Made by a program: the position numbers and the translations under genes. Below the pieces are notes generated by a model, which worked only from the letters and a program-made list of their open reading frames with translations, had not been told where the DNA came from and ran no database searches. From NCBI GenBank assembly GCA_949825065.1, contig OX463848.1:31703841-31767840 (forward strand): a stretch of DNA of 64,000 bases. The letters are read 5' to 3'. Shown here one piece after another: positions 22,773 through 32,425 of the stretch. Source of the DNA: Odontocerum albicorne (taxonomy: Eukaryota > Arthropoda > Insecta > Trichoptera > Odontoceridae). How positions within the stretch are numbered: position 1 is the first letter of the stretch; each line of letters opens with the position of its first letter.

Positions 22773-24290
22773 AAACATCACAGGTTAAAATATAAATGAA
22801 AAATACAACGAATTTACATATAACATAATTGTTTTTATATAATATTATGCAATTCGATAAGTCTTTCATAATTTTCCAAAAGAAAAAAAAACAAGTCTTT
22901 AAACGATGATGATTAGATTACGACAAGGCGACCAATAACGTCCTTCATGAGCATGGTTACGATTTAATAAGAAAATTGTCGCCCACTTAGTTTTATTCAA
23001 ACCAAAAAAAGTAAGTACCTTTTTTCTGGTAGTTAACACCCATTTTACGCTAGAAACTTGCTTTTATCTCGGCATTAGATATCATTAAACATTATAAAAA
23101 TAGCTTAAACAATGAAAATAAAAAAGGAATTGAAGAGAAAATACAAAAGAAATCAATGCAGATTAAGGATGGAGGATACATACAAACCATTACGTCATTT
23201 ACCTGTTGGGGAAACCTCTTTAAGATATTTATATTTGGTCGATAGAGATTGTCACGTTAATTCGATAGGTTTTACAGTATATAATAAATAAGAGTAAAAT
23301 CATATAAAATGTATGTTACTAATTACATCGTTTTATAACACTGGAAACACTTCTTGTTAATTTAAAGCGTACAGAAAACAGTATGTTAGATTATATGTGA
23401 TTTCAAAGAAAAACCAGCTCACATGCACGAAGAAAGGAATCAAATCCTGGACGCTAGAGTGCTCATCATGCATGCTTTATTAATTTGACTATAAATGCCA
23501 ATAGATTAATTTGAGAATTTAACAAAAATTACAACACATCTCAAACTAAATCAATAGTCGTACGTCATATGAAAGAAATTTTATGTTAATTATGTATGAA
23601 GCAGGGGTTGAATAAGTTATCCTTTCATTACTGTTGGGATTAGAGATGCAGGTTTTGGCCAAGCCAAAATAAGTATTACCGTGACAGGGAGGCGAGTCAT
23701 TAACTTGCAAATGAGGACTTGCCGACCAGCCTTATCCGCACCAACCCAAAATCCTGCCAGTTCGTCTTCAACACCTTGAGGACCGCAAGCCTTAACCGAG
23801 CGCCATGGTTATATAATTTACCTTCAACTTGAAAGTAGGGGATCAGGTTTAGTGAAAGTGAGATTAAAGAACTTAGTTACCAACTTAACACATCAGCTTA
23901 ATCAACTATATGACTTATTATGTAGTTAAGTATATACAATACTTATTTTGGATAATTCTAAGAGAAAATAATTAAATAAAAAGCTTAAAACATTTTTTGG
24001 GTTTGAGTCTAAACTATCTACCTACTTCCGTAGATACTTAAGTTGTATTGAAGATAGTTTTCATGCAATTTTGAAATTTGCACTCTAATATTGTTATTCA
24101 ATTTGTGATGAAAAATAAAAACTGATTATTTTTATTCCTTCCTTAAGAATTTAATATATGTTGCTAAAAATCTAGTACAGTTATTTTTCTGTGTTTATTT
24201 AAAAGGAAGTCAAATGAATTTTTATTTTTGTGGATATCTTTTTGGGCTTCTCTTCTGTTCCGGAAAAGTCTATAGGCTTTGAAACTTGAA
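22773..24290. other. Mostly unassigned
   Basis: A SINE-tail-like fragment at 23225-23295 ('ggtcgatagagattgtcac..ataggttttacagtat') and a B-box-like trace near 23435. 23640-23870 is GC-richer, with no recognised product. Confidence 0.4.
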
Positions 24291-24295
24291 ACTTA

Positions 24296-25170
24296 TTGCC
24301 TCATTATAAGGTAATATGTATGGTTATAGACAGAGGTGTGGCAAAAAAAAAGTGCGATACATGGGTTAACTCACGGAAACTGGATCAGGTTGGTGAGTTC
24401 TGCTACCTGGGGAATATGTTAACGTGTGATGAACGAGTTAAAAGGGACATTGAAAGAAGGGTAACCGGGAACAAGGTTAACGGAGCACTTAACTTACAAT
24501 AATATAAAACAACCGCGTGATATCAACAGTAGCCAAAATGACAATACATAAAAGTGTGTTGGTGGCTATATTGATGTATGGAAGAAAGAGTTGTACATGG
24601 CAGAATAATAAAAGTAAGATTAATGCTGTAGAGATACGTCCACCAAGAAAACAAATATAAAGTGTCAATGTATGAAAGAAGACTTCAGAAATAAATGCAT
24701 GGATAAAATGGATGTTTTAAGTAAGTTGAAGACAGGAGCTTTAAGATGGTTTGGACATGTGGAGAGAATAAATGATGAAAGAATGATTAAGCGAATATAA
24801 AAGTCAAAAGTGCAAGGTGTGCGTGATAGAGGTAAACTGATGAAAAATAGTAAATGAACCAGATTTTGAAAGAACGTAAATATGGAAATATGAATAATAT
24901 GAGATTGTGTATGACGAGATGTATGAATGTGGAGGAGGTGAAAGTTGAGTGTTTGAATAGAAAAAAATGGAGATCTTTTCTCTCTGCCTACCCCGTAAGT
25001 GTCAAGTCGTGATGGTATATATTTGATTTAAATTGAATTTATAGCGAAAAATAGGCCTGTCTTGTACTCGTATTTTATGTTAAGTGAAAATAAAGTTAAG
25101 TTAAAAGTATGAATAATAGAAGATTGTATCCTTGGATAGAAAAGTTTGAGATCTGTTATCTCTGCTTACC
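24296..25170 (+). mobile_element. RTE-like LINE remnant (RT C-terminal region)
   Basis: The frame 24296-24502 encodes 'LDQVGEFCYLGNMLTCDERV' and 'DIERRVTGNKVNGALN', the conserved block after the RT catalytic core of RTE-type LINEs ('-Q--EF-YLGS---D-----DI--R---G-K---AL'). Downstream pieces read 'VLVAILMYGRKS', 'GALRWFGHVERINDERM' and 'SKVQGVRDRG', then the 3' segment 'gagatcttttctctctgcctacccc'. A second copy of the 3' end lies at 25105-25185. Frameshifts and stops throughout. Confidence 0.8.
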
Positions 25171-25207
25171 CCAAAAGGGACACGGCGGGATGATTTATAT
25201 GTGTGTA

Positions 25208-25403
25208 TTTGTATTGTATTTCACTTTCGTTGTATATATGTGGCAATCTCTTTCAACCAACCAGAAATATGTTAAAAAGGCCTTAAGTGAAAACCGGTCT
25301 ATGTAGAATCATTTAAAAAATATATCAGGGTTCTAATAGGATTTGATCCTGCAATCTTCAAGTCGGGAGACAGGCATCATACCACTAGGTTACGAAGGTC
25401 GTG
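25208..25403 (-). mobile_element. tRNA-derived SINE (family A)
   Basis: Minus strand. The right end has the tRNA-like head (complement of 'cataccactaggttacgaaggtcg') and B box (complement of 'aggatttgatcctgcaa'). The left end has the tail with 'gtggcaatctctttcaaccaaccag', the complement of ctggttggttgaaagagattgccac. Confidence 0.82.
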
Positions 25404-26105
25404 TATGTATTTATAGTAAAAGTTTATATGTAAATAATATTCATAAAATAACATCAAAAGTTAATTTAATATTTTTTGTGTATATTCAATATTTAATTTA
25501 ATTTAAAAATAATACTAGGATTTTTGAAATAATTAACTGCATTGAGTACACTTATATAAAGGGTAAGGAATCCTTCAAACAAGTAATTGTTGGGGGAGTA
25601 AATTATAACAAACTCGATCATCTGTCTCGTCGTAACATATAGAGAGGATCTCAGGGTCTTATGTATATTCATTTGAATGGTAAGATGAATCTAGTACGTG
25701 TCATCCAATGTCAAAGCAAAGAGAACATCAGCAGAAGTGGAATAAGTTTATAAAGCCTCATTCATTAGTATACATTTGATTGATAAACTATTGTTTGATA
25801 TACCTGACAATCATTGATGTAAATTTTCGGTATAGTATTCACGAGTTGAGCTGTTAAGAGCATCAGAACAAGGAATAAACCTTATTTAATGAATTGATAT
25901 CTTCCGTATATCGGTGGATAAATGTATGATTACATATGAACACTACACGCGCTCTAAACTTAACACAAAACCGAACATGTTATCATATATCGGAAGATCT
26001 ACAAAGGTGTTTTTGTAGTTTGTCTTTCCTTGGTAACTTTTCTGCGGTTTTTTTTTATTAAATATCTTTTTCTGAACATATGCAGCTGTGAGAATGTACT
26101 TATAT
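25404..26105. other. AT-rich, unassigned
   Basis: No recognised gene or repeat. Confidence 0.4.
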
Positions 26106-26460
26106 TTTATATATTGTTTATAGTTAAGGCATTAACGTTGTGGAGGCTTAAAGACATTGTAATTTATTTCATCAAACACTATTTATTCCACTTTTTTGTA
26201 ACGGTATAACCCTACCGGTTTCAAGGCTTTCACACCATCTTCAGGGGAGCACAAACAAGACTTTATAATTTATTTTATCAAACACAGTTTATTCCACTTT
26301 TTTGTAACGGTATAACCCTACCGGTTTCAAGGTTTTCACCTCATCTTCAGGGGAGCACAAACAAGACTTGTTTGTGTTCCCCTGAAGATGAAGTGAAAGC
26401 CTTGAAACCGGTAGGGTTATACCTTTACAAAAAAGGGAATAAACAGTGTTTGATAAAATA
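26106..26460. mobile_element. Cluster of three PLE terminal repeats (two -, one +)
   Basis: Two minus-oriented copies in tandem (26106-26263 and 26264-26370) directly abut a plus-oriented copy (26365-26460). Each has 'ccactttttt.gtaacggtataaccctaccgg', 'gaaagccttgaaaccggta' or its complement, and the CTGAAGA..GAAA core. PLEs often have tandem and inverted terminal repeats. Here no coding sequence is left between them. Confidence 0.85.
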
Positions 26461-26569
26461 AATTATGAAGAATCTACTTAGTTTAACTGCCGCAATCATC
26501 ACCTTCCAATTCTAAAAATTTTAAAATGTATTTACATTTATTAAAGGGGTTTGAATCTTTATTGATTTT

Positions 26570-26655
26570 TTTTTATATTTAGGGGATTCGAATCCTGAAT
26601 AAGAGCGCCGTTAAGTAGAGTTTGTTCTCTAAATGGCGCTCCTTATATTATTTTA
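26570..26655. repeat. Dispersed repeat with GAGCGCC/GGCGCTC ends
   Basis: 'ggggattcgaatcctgaataagagcgcc..gtttgttctctaaatggcgctcc'. Related pieces lie near 6350, 12500, 34910 and 60010. The B-box-like 'ggattcgaatcc' hints at a tRNA-related origin, but the family is not identified. Confidence 0.5.
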
Positions 26656-26879
26656 TTATAACGAGCTCCTCATTAAACTTTGTAGGTATAAATGAGCCTC
26701 ATTGTCCCTGTTACTATTATTTCAGTTTTTCTATAATTTTTTCTTGTACTTTGTACCCTATTTTATATAATTGCTAATAAACTGGAATTAATTTGAAATA
26801 TAATAAAAATATCGATAAAGTTAATTTCTTGTTATTAATATCTTGAAAACCTGACTTGAATGGAAAATATAAAAATGAG

Positions 26880-27105
26880 GTTGTATTATTGTGTTGCACT
26901 TTCGTTGTATATAAACTGCAACCTAATGAGTTTATTACTTTGTTGTTATAACTTCCAAATATCCAGAAAGGTGTTAAATAGCCTCAAATACAAACAATAT
27001 ATTACTGTTCCCCTTTTAAAAAAATCTGGAAACCAACTGGAATTGAAACTGTAACATCCGCGTCGGAATATAGGCATGTAATTGAGTAAGCCGTGGAAGT
27101 CGAGA
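26880..27105 (-). mobile_element. tRNA-derived SINE (family A), decayed
   Basis: 'gttgcactttcgttgtatata' (complement of the tail), 'acttccaaatatccagaaaggtgttaaatagcctca', 'aaaaaaatctggaaaccaactggaattgaaac' and the eroded head 'gagtaagccgtggaagtcg'. Confidence 0.65.
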
Positions 27106-27880
27106 TCCATAAATGTACGCTTCGAAAATATTTAGATGAAATTTAAGAAACGCCTGTTTCAAATGTTTAAGTTTAAATTATTTTTCCACGAAAAAATGTT
27201 TTATTTTCATTTGGGGCTACTCGTAAATCTTTCGAGAAGGGAAAATCGCTAATTATTTTATGAAGTTTTCAAGTGAAAATGGTTTTGAATGAATAGGAAA
27301 ATTAGTATTTTAAAATTCGCTTTTGCGGTCATGGAAAAGACGTTTCACGAATATTCTGAAGACTTATGTTAAAATTTGGTCCAAAGATGAGGAAGTTTAT
27401 TTATTTTTTGCTGAACTCTCCAAAGGTTAATTAATATCCATTCTCAGGTTTAAATGTAAACATCAAACAAAAGTTTTGTAAATTTTTTCTCATATTTTAA
27501 AGTCAATGTTACCTTTATTAATCTTCCGAACGTTTCTTTTGATCAGAAGTGAGATTGTTTTAATATTTAATGTATATGTGAAGACGATAGACTAACAACA
27601 CTTCTTGTGTAATATGAGAAATCCGTGCAAAGTAGATAAAAAAAGTAAAAAAAACAATCGAATGATTTGTGAAAGCTTTCTTATGACTAAACTTTCATGG
27701 TAATGATATAGTGTTGAGTCAAGTTTCAGTTAAGGATCTAAAAAAATCTTGACTTAAACAAATTATCTAACCGAGAGCATTTACTCAGATCATAAGAAAC
27801 GAGCCTTTATAACCCCAATAGGCATAACCGGCATTAGAACTGAAATGAAAATACATACTACAATATATTCTAGCTGCTAT
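27106..27880. other. AT-rich, unassigned
   Basis: Nothing recognised on either strand. Confidence 0.4.
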
Positions 27881-27889
27881 GTATAAAAT

Positions 27890-28965
27890 GTCTCAAATAT
27901 ACTCTCTGTTATATTGTAGTAAAGCTTTTAAAAAGGTAGTTAATTTTTTTTTCATTCAAAAACTGTTTAAAATGGATATACATGGCATTTTGCTTAGGTG
28001 GCTTGCATCTTACTTTTATAACCGTTATAAGGATGTGACAGTTAGTGCATAGGAGTATGAATAAAATCCGGGGTTCCTCAGGGTAGCCTTCTTGATCCAA
28101 TTATTTTCATTGTTTACATTAATGGTATTCATACAAATTCTCGTTTTTTTTATTTCAATTCTTTGCGATTTATGTAAATATTTTCGCTTCGATTGAATCG
28201 GACTGTCTAAGATTTAAAGATAAATTGATTGAACAATGGCTTATTGTAGTGATAACGGTACTTGTTTCAATAAAGCGATGTGTCTTTATACCACTTTCTC
28301 AAGGAAATGTAACACCATTAACTTTGACTACAAGATAAATGCTATGATTATCACTTTGAGAAACGAAGTGGAAAATATAGGAGTTATCTTCGATTGGAAA
28401 CTGACATATGGATATCATATAAAAAATACATAAATCAAGGCAAATCGTACATAAGAGTTTATTATTAGAACCCACAAAGTTTTTTAAAATTCCCCATTAA
28501 TTCAATACTCTTCATTGCGACTATTTCCATAGCCACTTTGAATATGCATCTCAAACATGAAATCGAAAAACAGTATATAATATTTATATAGAGCGGTTGG
28601 AGAGGGATCAGATAAAATTATTGTGTCATGTGACCTTTTGAACTCTTATGTCATTCACTTCGTGTGCTGAAGCATACGATGTGTTCACACTCTAAACTAC
28701 TCGCATGTTGTTAGATCATCGAATGACCAAAAAATGTTTTCAACTGTTGATGTTGTTATTGCGAACTCATAATCATCCATATTTAAAAAAGAATAACGCG
28801 ATAATCAACTTAATTTTATTTCCCAGCATGAAAAAGTCGTATGCTCAGAATTCTTATTATCACAAGTTTGCAAGAATTGCACTGAATGGTTTAGTCAAAT
28901 TGGTGTTTTTCACGCAAATTCCAATGTCTTTCGAATCAATCTTAGTTATCAAATAGTAAGTGAAC
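27890..28965 (+). pseudogene. LINE reverse-transcriptase pseudogene (Jockey/CR1-like)
   Basis: Reading across frames gives the RT signatures in order: a 'F.KAFKKV' block near 27925, then 'LLRWLASYFYNRYKDVTVSA' (27990-28050), 'KSGVPQGSLLDPIIFIVYIN'-like residues near 28065-28125, an L-T-G-H block near 28370-28420 ('NIGVIFDWKLTYGYHIKNT'), and a C-terminal 'NHPYLKKNNAI..YAQNSYYHKFARIALNGL' (28705-28930). The catalytic YADD region is unrecognisable and several stops intervene. A dead copy, 5'-truncated. Confidence 0.7.
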
Positions 28966-29249
28966 ATGAACAGCTATTAGAAAAAATACATAATCACTAG
29001 TGAACATAGAATTTTCATTTTCAGGCGAACGATTTCCTTTACATTATCTTCTTACTTTAGTGAAGGTTTATATTAACGATTCACAGTTTACAGTCACTGT
29101 ACAATCTACTTCCACTAATATTATACACATGAATTTCAAACCTTTATTATTGTTTATTATATAAAGCTTAATGAAATAAGTAGGGGTGTACGCTCTCTAT
29201 TACCAGCAATAAAAATCACCAAAGTGCGCTTCTATCGAACTAATGGAAT

Positions 29250-29722
29250 TGTAGGGAATACCGACGTGATCCCCAAATATTGTCAACATGCACGGTCAAC
29301 GACCGATGAATCAACCTTTGAATATGTACAAAGATCACATACCAGAACGTCAATACTGTTTACACGCAAATAATATTTACATCGCATTCCACGGTAGAAA
29401 GAGAGCGCATCGCGTGTCTCACCGTTTTGGTAATAAATACTCTACCCACTATATCATTGGCAACGTCTGCAACCACCTCGGAATGCACAGGAGTGAGATC
29501 AAGATATACCGCGGACGCATTCACGCGCCCCGTTCTGAAATTGTATATATACCTACTTATCGACAAATAAAGGGCACTTATTATTCACTTGACCATTCAT
29601 CGCTGTTTATTATTTATCGATTATTCACTCTCACTTTTTCGCATTCCTGAATCGACGTATTTTATTTTAAATACAAAACAAATCAAAATCATCACGACCT
29701 ATCAATCAAGCACCCCGCTAAA
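29250..29722 (+). repeat. 5' LTR
   Basis: 473 bp. Contains a TATATATA box (29544-29551) and AATAAA (29566-29571). Near its start is CCGACGTGAT, a 10-base word also found in the complement of animal tRNA-Trp 3' ends. The exact right end is ambiguous within CTAAA. Confidence 0.92.
29544..29551 (+). promoter_or_regulatory. TATA box in LTR
   Basis: TATATATA, also present at the same place in the 3' LTR. AATAAA follows 14 bases later. Confidence 0.45.
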
Positions 29723-29723
29723 T

Positions 29724-29738
29724 TGATGACCCCGAACG
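29724..29738 (+). promoter_or_regulatory. Primer binding site (tRNA-Trp type), copy 1
   Basis: TGATGACCCCGAACG next to the LTR. Animal tRNA-Trp ends ..CGTCGGGGTCACCA, whose complement is TGGTGACCCCGACG, so this copy has a few mismatches. Confidence 0.7.
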
Positions 29739-29824
29739 AAAAGGAACACATAATTTGACTAAAGCGAATACAGAGATGTCAACAACATCATCATCAGCAC
29801 GTCCTACTAGGACACACGCTAAAT

Positions 29825-29835
29825 TGGTGACCCCG
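29825..29835 (+). promoter_or_regulatory. Second PBS-like site, 101 bp downstream
   Basis: TGGTGACCCCG, exact to the tRNA-Trp complement for 11 bases. Preceded by 'cgctaaat', the same bases that end the LTR. The leader appears to be duplicated. Confidence 0.65.
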
Positions 29836-29892
29836 CACGAAAACTGAACACGTATTTCGACTATATCGAGTGTTGCCAACTTGATAAACACC

Positions 29893-30135
29893 GTACAAGT
29901 GCAACCCGACACCGTCATCAGCAGCAACGCGATGAACATCATGAACAGTTTCGTCAACGACATCTTCGAGCGCACCGCCACCAACGCCAACCGCCTCGCC
30001 CACTGCAACAAGATGAACATCATCACCAGCAGAGAGATCCAGACCACCGTCAAGATTCTACTCCCCGGCGAATTGGCCAAGCACGCCGTCAGCAAGGACA
30101 CTAGAGCCGTCACTCAGATACAACACTATATCTGA
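29893..30135 (+). CDS. H2B: Histone H2B-like fragment captured in LTR element
   Basis: An 84-codon open frame whose translation contains the histone H2B core almost unbroken: '[20 protein letters not shown]', 'FER', 'RLAH', '[20 protein letters not shown]' and 'HAVS'. Against the usual animal H2B I count about 53 identities in 70 aligned residues. Retained are loop 1, helix alpha2, alpha3 and alphaC; the basic N-terminal tail and helix alpha1 are missing. Several changes are notable: the H2B Glu113 position is Lys, Lys120 (the monoubiquitination site) is Gln, and Lys116 is Arg. It ends at TGA (30133-30135). Codons are GC-rich with C/G at third positions, as in histone genes and unlike the AT-rich flanks. 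The first in-frame ATG is 29932. Its position where gag N-terminus is expected implies capture by the retroelement. A functional protein is not shown. Confidence 0.9.
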   Translation, partial: VQVQPDTVISSNAMNIMNSFVNDIFERTATNANRLAHCNKMNIITSREIQTTVKILLPGELAKHAVSKDTRAVTQIQHYI

Positions 30136-30600
30136 TGTGGATGAGCCTGACGCCAGCTCATGTGAGGTCAGTCCTGGCGATCAGCCACACGATTTACAGG
30201 ATTGCCTCCCTCGACGAACTACTGACCGACAAGATGCTGGAGCAGACAAGCATCGCTACAACATCGATACAACCACGCTACAACCACGCTACAACCACGC
30301 TACAGCCACAAGCACCGCAGAATCCACCATCATCAAGCACCTGCAGATCAACCCTCCACATTGGACGCCATCTGCAACTTGATCTACACAACCAAGCATC
30401 GACGACCAACGCACCGCAGACAATCCGAATTTAGCGAGACACGACCAAACCTACCCCCCGCTTCCGCATCACCCATCTGTACGACACTGCAGATCCGGGA
30501 AAAGACGCCGCTCGCTGCTGTTATCCACGTACCTACTTCGACAAAGGGAAACGGATAACCAGTCCAGGCGCCAGATGCACCGGAACCTAACGTTTCGCGT
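30136..30600 (+). pseudogene. Probable gypsy gag remnant
   Basis: A frame opening with an ATG that overlaps the H2B stop (TGATG, 30133-30137) includes 'HVRSVLAISHTIYRIASLDE' and 'LLTDKMLEQTS'. This resembles the gag segment 'V--vLA-s----ld-LA--ADK-mE' of arthropod gypsy elements. Further on, other frames give 'NLIYTTKHRRPTHRRQSEF' and 'PGKDAARCCYPRTYFDKGKR', like the basic and Cys-rich C-terminus of such gags. There are frame changes, and a CAACCACGCTA triplication near 30268-30300. No single ORF spans it. Inference from pattern only. Confidence 0.5.
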
Positions 30601-30625
30601 AGGGCACGCACTCCCTACGCTCACT

Positions 30626-30635
30626 AGGAGGGGAG
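30626..30635 (+). promoter_or_regulatory. Polypurine tract
   Basis: AGGAGGGGAG, three bases before the 3' LTR; the plus-strand primer site expected for an LTR element. Confidence 0.75.
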
Positions 30636-30638
30636 CCA

Positions 30639-31114
30639 TGTAGGGAATACCGACGTGATCCCCAAATATTGTCAACATGCACGGTCAACGACCGATGAAT
30701 CAACCTTTGAATATGTACAAAGATCACATACCAGAACGTCAATACTGTTTACACGCAAATAATATTTACATCGCATTCCGCGGTAGAAAGAGAGCGCATC
30801 GCGTGTGTCACCGTTTCGGCAATAAATATTCTACCCACTATATCATTGGCAACGTCTGCGACCACCTCGGAACGCACAGGAGTGAGATCAAGATATACCG
30901 CGGACGCATTCACGCGCCCCGTTCTGAAATTGTATATATACCTACTTATCGACAAATAAAGGCCACTTGTTATTATTCACTTGACAATTCATCGCTGTTT
31001 ATTATTTATCGATTATTCACTCTCACTTTTTCGCATTCCTGAATCGACGTATTTTATTTTAAATACAAAACAAATCAAAATCATCACGCCCTATCAATCA
31101 AGCACCCCGCTAAA
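30639..31114 (+). repeat. 3' LTR
   Basis: 476 bp, near-identical to the 5' LTR; a 3-base insertion near 30968 and about ten substitutions. Followed by GAAT. Confidence 0.92.
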
Positions 31115-31280
31115 GAATCTTCGTCTTATATGTAGATTATTCTACAAGAACCAACAAAACATTATTATTTATCTGTTTATTGACGTTCACATCAAGAAAG
31201 ATTATGCAATGAGAAAATATTCAACATCTACAGATTCATAAATTACATTTTCAAATCTTCCTACTGACAAATATCTGCTA

Positions 31281-31410
31281 TGATATTACACAATATTGAT
31301 GATCGTTAATTGAGGTATTACACAATATTGATGATCGTTAATAGAGGTATTACACAATATTTATGATCGTTAATAGAGGTATTACACAATATTGATGATC
31401 GTCAATAGAG
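31281..31410. repeat. 32-bp minisatellite, 4 copies
   Basis: Units of 'gaggtattacacaatattga' plus 'tgatcgttaata' with single changes. Confidence 0.92.
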
Positions 31411-32214
31411 ACATTTCGAATTTGTATTAATGTAAAGCTTTGCATTTATTAAACAAAGCTGATTGATGAATCGGACCATGGGCTGTAATATGCAATATAA
31501 CTAAACTGACATAATGGTATACTAAACAATACAATAATTAGTATACATCCGTTATTTTAGAGTTTGGTCCTCATTGGTTTGATTAAATCTGTCAATGTTT
31601 TCAAGCTTTTGATTTAATCAAATGTTATATCTGGATAATGGATCAAGATTTTTTTTATTAGATTCAAAGTTTTACTCTGGATAGTTACACAGTTTGATTT
31701 GTTAGTAGAAAATGAATTTCAGCTATCGGGCAAATGCGGTTATGTACTATTATTTGATTCGATATATCAGAGAAATGTTTTTTATTTGCATTTTGTTAAG
31801 TAAGACTTTATTGTATAATACTCGTATATACCAATTTGATGCGCAAAAAGATAAAAACGGGAGAATCGATTTATATAAAATGAATAACTTCAATAAAATA
31901 CTGAATTCCATTTGATTTATTTAACAATTCATTGTATAACAATTTGGCAGGCAAAAAATTGGGATCATGTTCTATTATAAAAATTAAAAATTTCCACGGA
32001 ATATTGAATTTTACTTATAGTTATTTAACACATAATTATACTACAATCTAGCAGGCAATATGGTGAATGAGATCATACACGATTTTAAAAATTTCAATTA
32101 AATTTCAATTAATTTAGTATATAATTATATAGCACTATGAGCAAGCGAAAAAAGATTATTGGACCGATTTTCTGAGTGCGAATCGATATTGTAATGAAAG
32201 AGATTAGTTCCTCA
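31411..32214. other. AT-rich, unassigned
   Basis: Short frame 31712-31915 not recognised. Loosely similar 'ccattt.atttatttaacaattcattgta' blocks near 31905, 32015 and 32100 suggest a decayed ~100-bp repeat. Confidence 0.35.
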
Positions 32215-32425
32215 AATGACTTGTCACTGACGAAGGATGGATCTTCCTCGAATAACAACTAGAGGAAGACCAAAGAATTTATGGGTGGTGCAAAAAGATA
32301 ATCTGATGCAGAGGTACGGCCTAGGGGGCGTAGTCCGGGACAGAAGAGCATACAACCTGAGGACGAGGAGAGCTGACCCCAACAGTCTTCGCAGACAATG
32401 AGTTGGGATGGATCCAGGGAGAAGA
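32215..32425 (+). mobile_element. LINE C-terminal fragment
   Basis: The plus-strand reading 'RMDLPRITTRGRPKNLWVVQ' followed by 'DRRAYNLRTRRADPNSLRRQ' follows the C-terminal 'RGRPK-RW-D-V--D------..DR--WR-----ADP' of R1/RTE-type LINEs. No upstream RT is attached. Confidence 0.65.

Larger units (their letters stand above)
29250..31114 (+). mobile_element. Short Ty3/gypsy-type LTR retrotransposon carrying an H2B fragment
   Basis: Two direct repeats (29250-29722, 30639-31114) start with TGTAGGGAATACC and end with CACCCCGCTAAA. By hand they differ at about ten positions plus a 3-base indel (~98% identical). The flanking bases are GAAT on both sides (29246-29249, 31115-31118). Just inside the left LTR is a primer binding site resembling the 3' end of tRNA-Trp. 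Just before the right LTR is the polypurine tract AGGAGGGGAG. The 916-bp interior has no RT, protease or integrase, so the element is non-autonomous. It holds a histone H2B-related frame followed by a probable gag remnant. The strand is set by the PBS/PPT order. The small divergence between LTRs implies a fairly recent insertion. Confidence 0.93.

Noticed and set aside
29288..29650. 120-codon frame in the LTR (also at 30677)
   Set aside because: Present identically in both LTRs and overlaps promoter/polyadenylation signals; no recognised protein, so probably chance openness in LTR sequence.
29718..30113. 131-codon minus-strand frame
   Set aside because: Antisense shadow of the GC-rich H2B-like frame; low third-position wobble on the sense strand keeps the antisense open.
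29250..31114. Endogenous retrovirus with env
   Set aside because: The 916-bp interior has no pol or env signatures; a short non-autonomous LTR retrotransposon fits.
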